A stretch of 10,432 nt of DNA from Balneola sp. (GTDB lineage: Bacteria; Bacteroidota; Rhodothermia; Balneolales; Balneolaceae): NCBI GenBank assembly GCA_002730655.1, contig PCAT01000055.1, forward strand, positions 1 to 10,432, in the 5' to 3' direction. Position 1 is the stretch's first letter; each line of letters opens with the position of its first letter. Under the pieces are notes generated by a model. That model was not told the origin of the DNA and did not search any database. It was given only the letters and a program-made list of their open reading frames with translations. Made by a program: the position numbers and the translations under genes. Shown here piece after piece: positions 7,599 through 10,432 of the stretch.

Positions 7599-9212
7599 AT
7601 GTCTTCACGAACGAATGATGGGCATTCTTGGAATGACCTTGAACAGTTGAGATCCAAAAAGTTACCAAAATTACAGGCTATTGCTAAGTCTTTAGGTGTG
7701 AGAAGGGTAACAGGGTTAAAAAAACAGTTGCTTATTGATACTATTCTCGAGGTAAGCTCCGGGCAAGTGGCAAACCAAAAAACTAAAAAAGATAGTACTT
7801 CAAAAGAAGTAAGTAGCCCAGTCTTATCCACGGAACCTCGCACGGCAACTCAAATTAATACGGCGGCGAATAACTTATATGGTAACGGCGATCACGTTGT
7901 TAGTTATAAAGAAGAAAAAGAAGAAGCCAAAAATCAAAAAAATAATAAGCGTAGTGGTAGCAAAGACTCCGATCGTCAGCACAATAACGCGCCAAATAGA
8001 GCAAGAAATCGCAGAAAGTATGAACATGACGAGCTTCCAACATCCGATGCACCTACTCTTAAGGAACGTTTAGCAGAATTGGAACCTCAACTTGGACCTT
8101 ACCTTATTAATGAAGGAACCTTAGAAATTCTTCCAGATGGATATGGATTTTTGAGATCCGTGAATTATAATTATAAGGCGAGTCCTGATGATATTTATAT
8201 ATCACCTTCGCAGATTAAGCGATTTAGACTCCGTCAAGGTGATAGTGTAATCGGTATTATCCGCCCTCCCAAAGTGGGTGAGAGATATTTTGCTCTACTA
8301 AGAGTGGAAGGGGTTAACGGGCATATCCCTCGTGATGTAGACAATAGAGGCTACTTCGACGAATTGCTACCTGTCCATCCAGAGCACCGCTACCTTTTAG
8401 AATATATTCCTAATGAGTACACAACCCGTTTAATTGATATGTTTGCCCCAATAGGTAAAGGGCAACGTAGTTTAATTGTTGCACAACCGAAAACAGGAAA
8501 AACTACCATATTACGTAATATTGCCAATGCGGTCAGCCAAAATCATCCAGAGGCAAAAATATTAATTTTACTAGTTGATGAACGCCCTGAAGAGGTTACT
8601 GAAATGGAACGATGTGTAGAAGGGGCAGAAGTGGTTGCCTCTACTTTTGATGAGAAACCTGAAAATCACGTTGGCTTATCCGAAATTGTATTCGAAAAAG
8701 CCAAACGATTGGTTGAGAGTGGACATGATGTGCTACTTTTATTGGATTCAATAACAAGATTGGCTCGAGCATATAATGTATGCGCGGGGAATAAAGGACG
8801 GACCATGAGTGGTGGGGTAGATTCGGAAGCTTTAAAAGTACCTAGGCAGTTATTTTCATCTGCCCGTAATATAGAAGGAGGAGGTTCACTAACCATCGTT
8901 GCAACCGCCTTAGTTGATACGGGTTCTCGTATGGATGATGTAATATTCGAAGAATTCAAGGGAACAGGGAATAGTGAAATTGTATTAGATCGCCGTATCT
9001 CGGATCGGAGAATTTACCCAGCCATTGATATCTTCCGATCTGGAACGCGGCGTGAGGAGTTGTTAGTTAGTGATGAGGAAAGGGAAAAGGTTGTGTTATT
9101 ACGTCGACACTTAACCAACATGAGCCCTTTTGAAGCGATGGAATTCATCTTAGATAAAATAAAGGGAACAAGAGATAATTTAGACTTTCTAGTCTCTATG
9201 AATAAACATTAA
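7599..9212 (+). CDS. rho: transcription termination factor Rho
   Basis: This is the hexameric RNA-dependent ATPase and RNA translocase that ends transcription at Rho-dependent sites. At 537 aa it is about 118 residues longer than E. coli Rho. The SAP-like Rho_N domain is at about residues 13-50. A low-complexity linker rich in Asn, Lys, Glu and Ser follows (about 52-150; for example EEKEEAKNQKNNKRSGS), then the cold-shock-type primary RNA-binding domain from about 171 (EGTLEILPDGYGFLRS). The ATPase core has Walker A QPKTGKTT (296-303, Lys301), the LVDERPEEVTEM segment, Walker B LLLLDS (Asp383), Q-loop residues around RTMSGGVD (402 onward), and the R-loop EFKGTGNSE (Lys454). All catalytic and secondary-site motifs are intact. 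The extra length is confined to the linker, as is typical of Bacteroidota Rho. The ATG at 7599 has no clear Shine-Dalgarno. The 100-nt leader may carry an autoregulatory signal. Confidence 0.97.
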   Translation: MSSRTNDGHSWNDLEQLRSKKLPKLQAIAKSLGVRRVTGLKKQLLIDTILEVSSGQVANQKTKKDSTSKEVSSPVLSTEPRTATQINTAANNLYGNGDHVVSYKEEKEEAKNQKNNKRSGSKDSDRQHNNAPNRARNRRKYEHDELPTSDAPTLKERLAELEPQLGPYLINEGTLEILPDGYGFLRSVNYNYKASPDDIYISPSQIKRFRLRQGDSVIGIIRPPKVGERYFALLRVEGVNGHIPRDVDNRGYFDELLPVHPEHRYLLEYIPNEYTTRLIDMFAPIGKGQRSLIVAQPKTGKTTILRNIANAVSQNHPEAKILILLVDERPEEVTEMERCVEGAEVVASTFDEKPENHVGLSEIVFEKAKRLVESGHDVLLLLDSITRLARAYNVCAGNKGRTMSGGVDSEALKVPRQLFSSARNIEGGGSLTIVATALVDTGSRMDDVIFEEFKGTGNSEIVLDRRISDRRIYPAIDIFRSGTRREELLVSDEEREKVVLLRRHLTNMSPFEAMEFILDKIKGTRDNLDFLVSMNKH

Positions 9213-9228
9213 GATAATTTCATCTTAA
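9209..9228 (+). other. short palindromic hairpin overlapping the rho stop codon
   Basis: TTAAGAT (9209-9215) and ATCTTAA (9222-9228) are perfect inverted repeats with a 6-nt loop. The TAA of rho lies within the left arm. The following bases are an A-run, not a T-run, so this is not a classical intrinsic terminator for the + strand. It could only be a weak mRNA 3' structure. Confidence 0.3.
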
Positions 9229-9318
9229 CGAAAAAATACTAGGTAAATAGTAGCAAAAGCTGTTCAGTAAACACACTCATTGTTTAAGTTATTGCAATAC
9301 TAAATCCTACTGTGAGCC

Positions 9319-9347
9319 TTGTTTTTAGCAAAACTCTAAGCTATAAA
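9319..9347 (+). promoter_or_regulatory. candidate sigma70-type promoter for the oxidoreductase gene
   Basis: TTGTTT (9319-9324) is followed by an exact 17-nt spacer and TATAAA (9342-9347), matching 4 of 6 positions of TTGACA and 5 of 6 of TATAAT. Transcription would begin near 9354, only about 3 nt before the ATG at 9357, so the mRNA would be nearly leaderless. Bacteroidota housekeeping promoters usually look different (TTTG and TAnnTTTG), so in such a host this match could be fortuitous. Confidence 0.35.
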
Positions 9348-9356
9348 ATAGTATAT

Positions 9357-10432
9357 ATGAAACTTTCATCTTATGATACCATTGTAGTAGGTTCGGGGCA
9401 TAATGGTTTAGTCACGGCTTGTTATCTCGCTAAAGCCGGTTACAAAGTTCTAGTTATCGAAAAAAACGATAACATCGGAGGAGCAGTACGCACCGAAACT
9501 ATGTTTGAGTCTGATGAAAACCCTCATGGGTTTCGTATGGATGTGGGGTCATCCGTTCATATAATGATTCATCAAACAGGTATAATTGAAGAATTAAAAT
9601 TGGAAAAGTATGGCTTGGAATATATCGAAATGGATCCAATTATGTCTTATCCAGTTCCTACTTCTAAAGGAGTAATACATTTTTGGAAAGATCTCGAAAG
9701 AACCCTTGAATCTATTTCGACCATAGCGCCCAAAGATGTAAAAAACTATAAGAATTTCATTGAATTCTGGGGTAAAATTAACCAAGGAGTTCTCGCTTCA
9801 TTCATGACCCCACCCAAAGGGGGTAAAATTGTAAGTGAAATTGTTAAAGCCCAAATCCGTGATGGTTCTATGTTCAATAAAGGAGAACATATGATAGGCT
9901 TACAACGAATTTTGTCAAGTTATGGGAAAGTAGTGGATGACGCATTTGAGAGTCCACATCTAAAAGCAGCTTTAGTCTGGTTCGCTGCTCAATCGGGGCC
10001 TTTACCTGATCAAAGTGCTACAGGTGATTTTGTGGGATGGCAGTCTATGCTGCACGAATCTGGTGCAAAGCATCCAAAGGGGGGGAGTGGAATGCTTACC
10101 CAAGCGATGAAGAATCTCATTCTAGCTCATGGAGGTACTATTTTGACGGATACCCCAGTAGAAAAAATTTTAGTGCGTTCTGGCCGTGCAGTTGGGGTAC
10201 AAACCAAAAAAGGAGAAGAGTTTTTCGCGCCAATTGTAGTCTCCAACGCTCATGTTCAAACAACTATGCTAAAAATGGTTGGCCCAGATCATTTGGCTAG
10301 TTCCATGATCGAAAAAGTTGAAAACATTAATGTTGGGAATGGTTTTGGAATGGTAATAAGGTGCGCAGTAGAGGAATTACCTGTTTATACTGCATCCCCG
10401 GAAGACCCATATATCCATAATGGTATTCAGTT
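9357..10432 (+). CDS. FAD-dependent oxidoreductase, phytoene desaturase/PYROXD2-like, 3' end cut by window edge
   Basis: A long open frame runs from ATG 9357 to the right edge (358 codons, no stop), so the gene is partial. The N-terminus is a Rossmann FAD-binding motif: strand DTIVV, then GSGHNG (12-17), a helix, and VLVIE with Glu35 contacting the ribose. GGAVRT (41-46) completes the dinucleotide signature of the CrtI/amine-oxidase superfamily. Further on, FAAQSGPLPDQSA and HPKGGSGMLTQAM, followed by the strand-rich segment GTILTDTPVEKILVRSGRAVGV, match the NAD(P)/FAD-dependent oxidoreductase branch that includes phytoene desaturases and PYROXD2-like proteins. GSGHNGL with this pattern points more to the PYROXD2-like group than to true carotenoid desaturases, so the substrate is unknown. 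A GTG at 9312 is an in-frame alternative start. I prefer 9357 because it puts the FAD loop at residue 12, the usual place. No carotenoid gene is visible nearby. Confidence 0.88.
   Translation, partial: MKLSSYDTIVVGSGHNGLVTACYLAKAGYKVLVIEKNDNIGGAVRTETMFESDENPHGFRMDVGSSVHIMIHQTGIIEELKLEKYGLEYIEMDPIMSYPVPTSKGVIHFWKDLERTLESISTIAPKDVKNYKNFIEFWGKINQGVLASFMTPPKGGKIVSEIVKAQIRDGSMFNKGEHMIGLQRILSSYGKVVDDAFESPHLKAALVWFAAQSGPLPDQSATGDFVGWQSMLHESGAKHPKGGSGMLTQAMKNLILAHGGTILTDTPVEKILVRSGRAVGVQTKKGEEFFAPIVVSNAHVQTTMLKMVGPDHLASSMIEKVENINVGNGFGMVIRCAVEELPVYTASPEDPYIHNGIQ

Noticed and set aside
7879..8073. 64-codon + strand frame inside the rho linker
   Set aside because: It is an alternate reading of the A-rich low-complexity region of rho. 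The Lys-rich peptide arises from the AAG/AAA repeats.
8666..8959. 97-codon - strand frame inside rho
   Set aside because: It is antisense to the most conserved part of the Rho ATPase domain and has no known motif.
10037..10300. 87-codon + strand frame near the right edge
   Set aside because: It is out of frame with the FAD oxidoreductase, which reads continuously from 9357 to the edge with family motifs across this region.

Overview
The window is an AT-rich stretch of bacterial chromosome with every gene on the + strand. It most resembles the Bacteroidota/Balneolota group. The reasons are a long Rho factor with an Asn/Lys/charge-rich insert between its N-terminal and RNA-binding domains, a FolC whose N-terminal half follows the Bacteroidota pattern, a GH13 plus SLC45-type transporter cluster, and start codons mostly lacking a Shine-Dalgarno sequence. 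This placement is an inference; no rRNA or other decisive marker is present.

Region 1 (1-4524) is an alpha-glucan utilisation block: a GH13 glycosidase cut by the left window edge, a second GH13 enzyme with a lipoprotein-type signal peptide, and an MFS transporter of the SLC45/sucrose-maltose type. The gaps are 40 and 54 nt, so they probably form one operon. The likely scheme is that malto-oligosaccharides are cut in the envelope, imported intact by the MFS carrier and processed further inside or in the periplasm.

Region 2 (4681-7498) starts after a 156-nt gap holding a weak AT-rich hairpin. It encodes a membrane-anchored thioredoxin-fold protein that has lost the CxxC active site, a class IV aminotransferase-fold enzyme best read as aminodeoxychorismate lyase (PabC-like), and dihydrofolate/folylpolyglutamate synthase FolC, 3 nt downstream. 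PabC and FolC both act in folate synthesis. A 19-codon reading frame overlaps the folC stop (ATGA). Its peptide resembles the N-terminus of type II 3-dehydroquinate dehydratase (AroQ), so it may be the stub of a lost shikimate-pathway gene, or simply a leader peptide in front of rho.

Region 3 (7599-9212) is the transcription terminator Rho, complete and with intact ATPase and RNA-loop motifs. Region 4 (9357 to the right edge) is the first 358 codons of a FAD-dependent oxidoreductase of the phytoene desaturase/PYROXD2-like family, preceded by a reasonable promoter match that would give an almost leaderless mRNA.

No tRNA, rRNA, CRISPR array, insertion sequence or integrase was seen. No intergenic gap exceeds 160 nt. 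I found no convincing new multi-gene system. The points most worth a second look are the AroQ-like stub, the CxxC-less thioredoxin-fold protein beside folate genes, and the altered DGAHNP motif of FolC.
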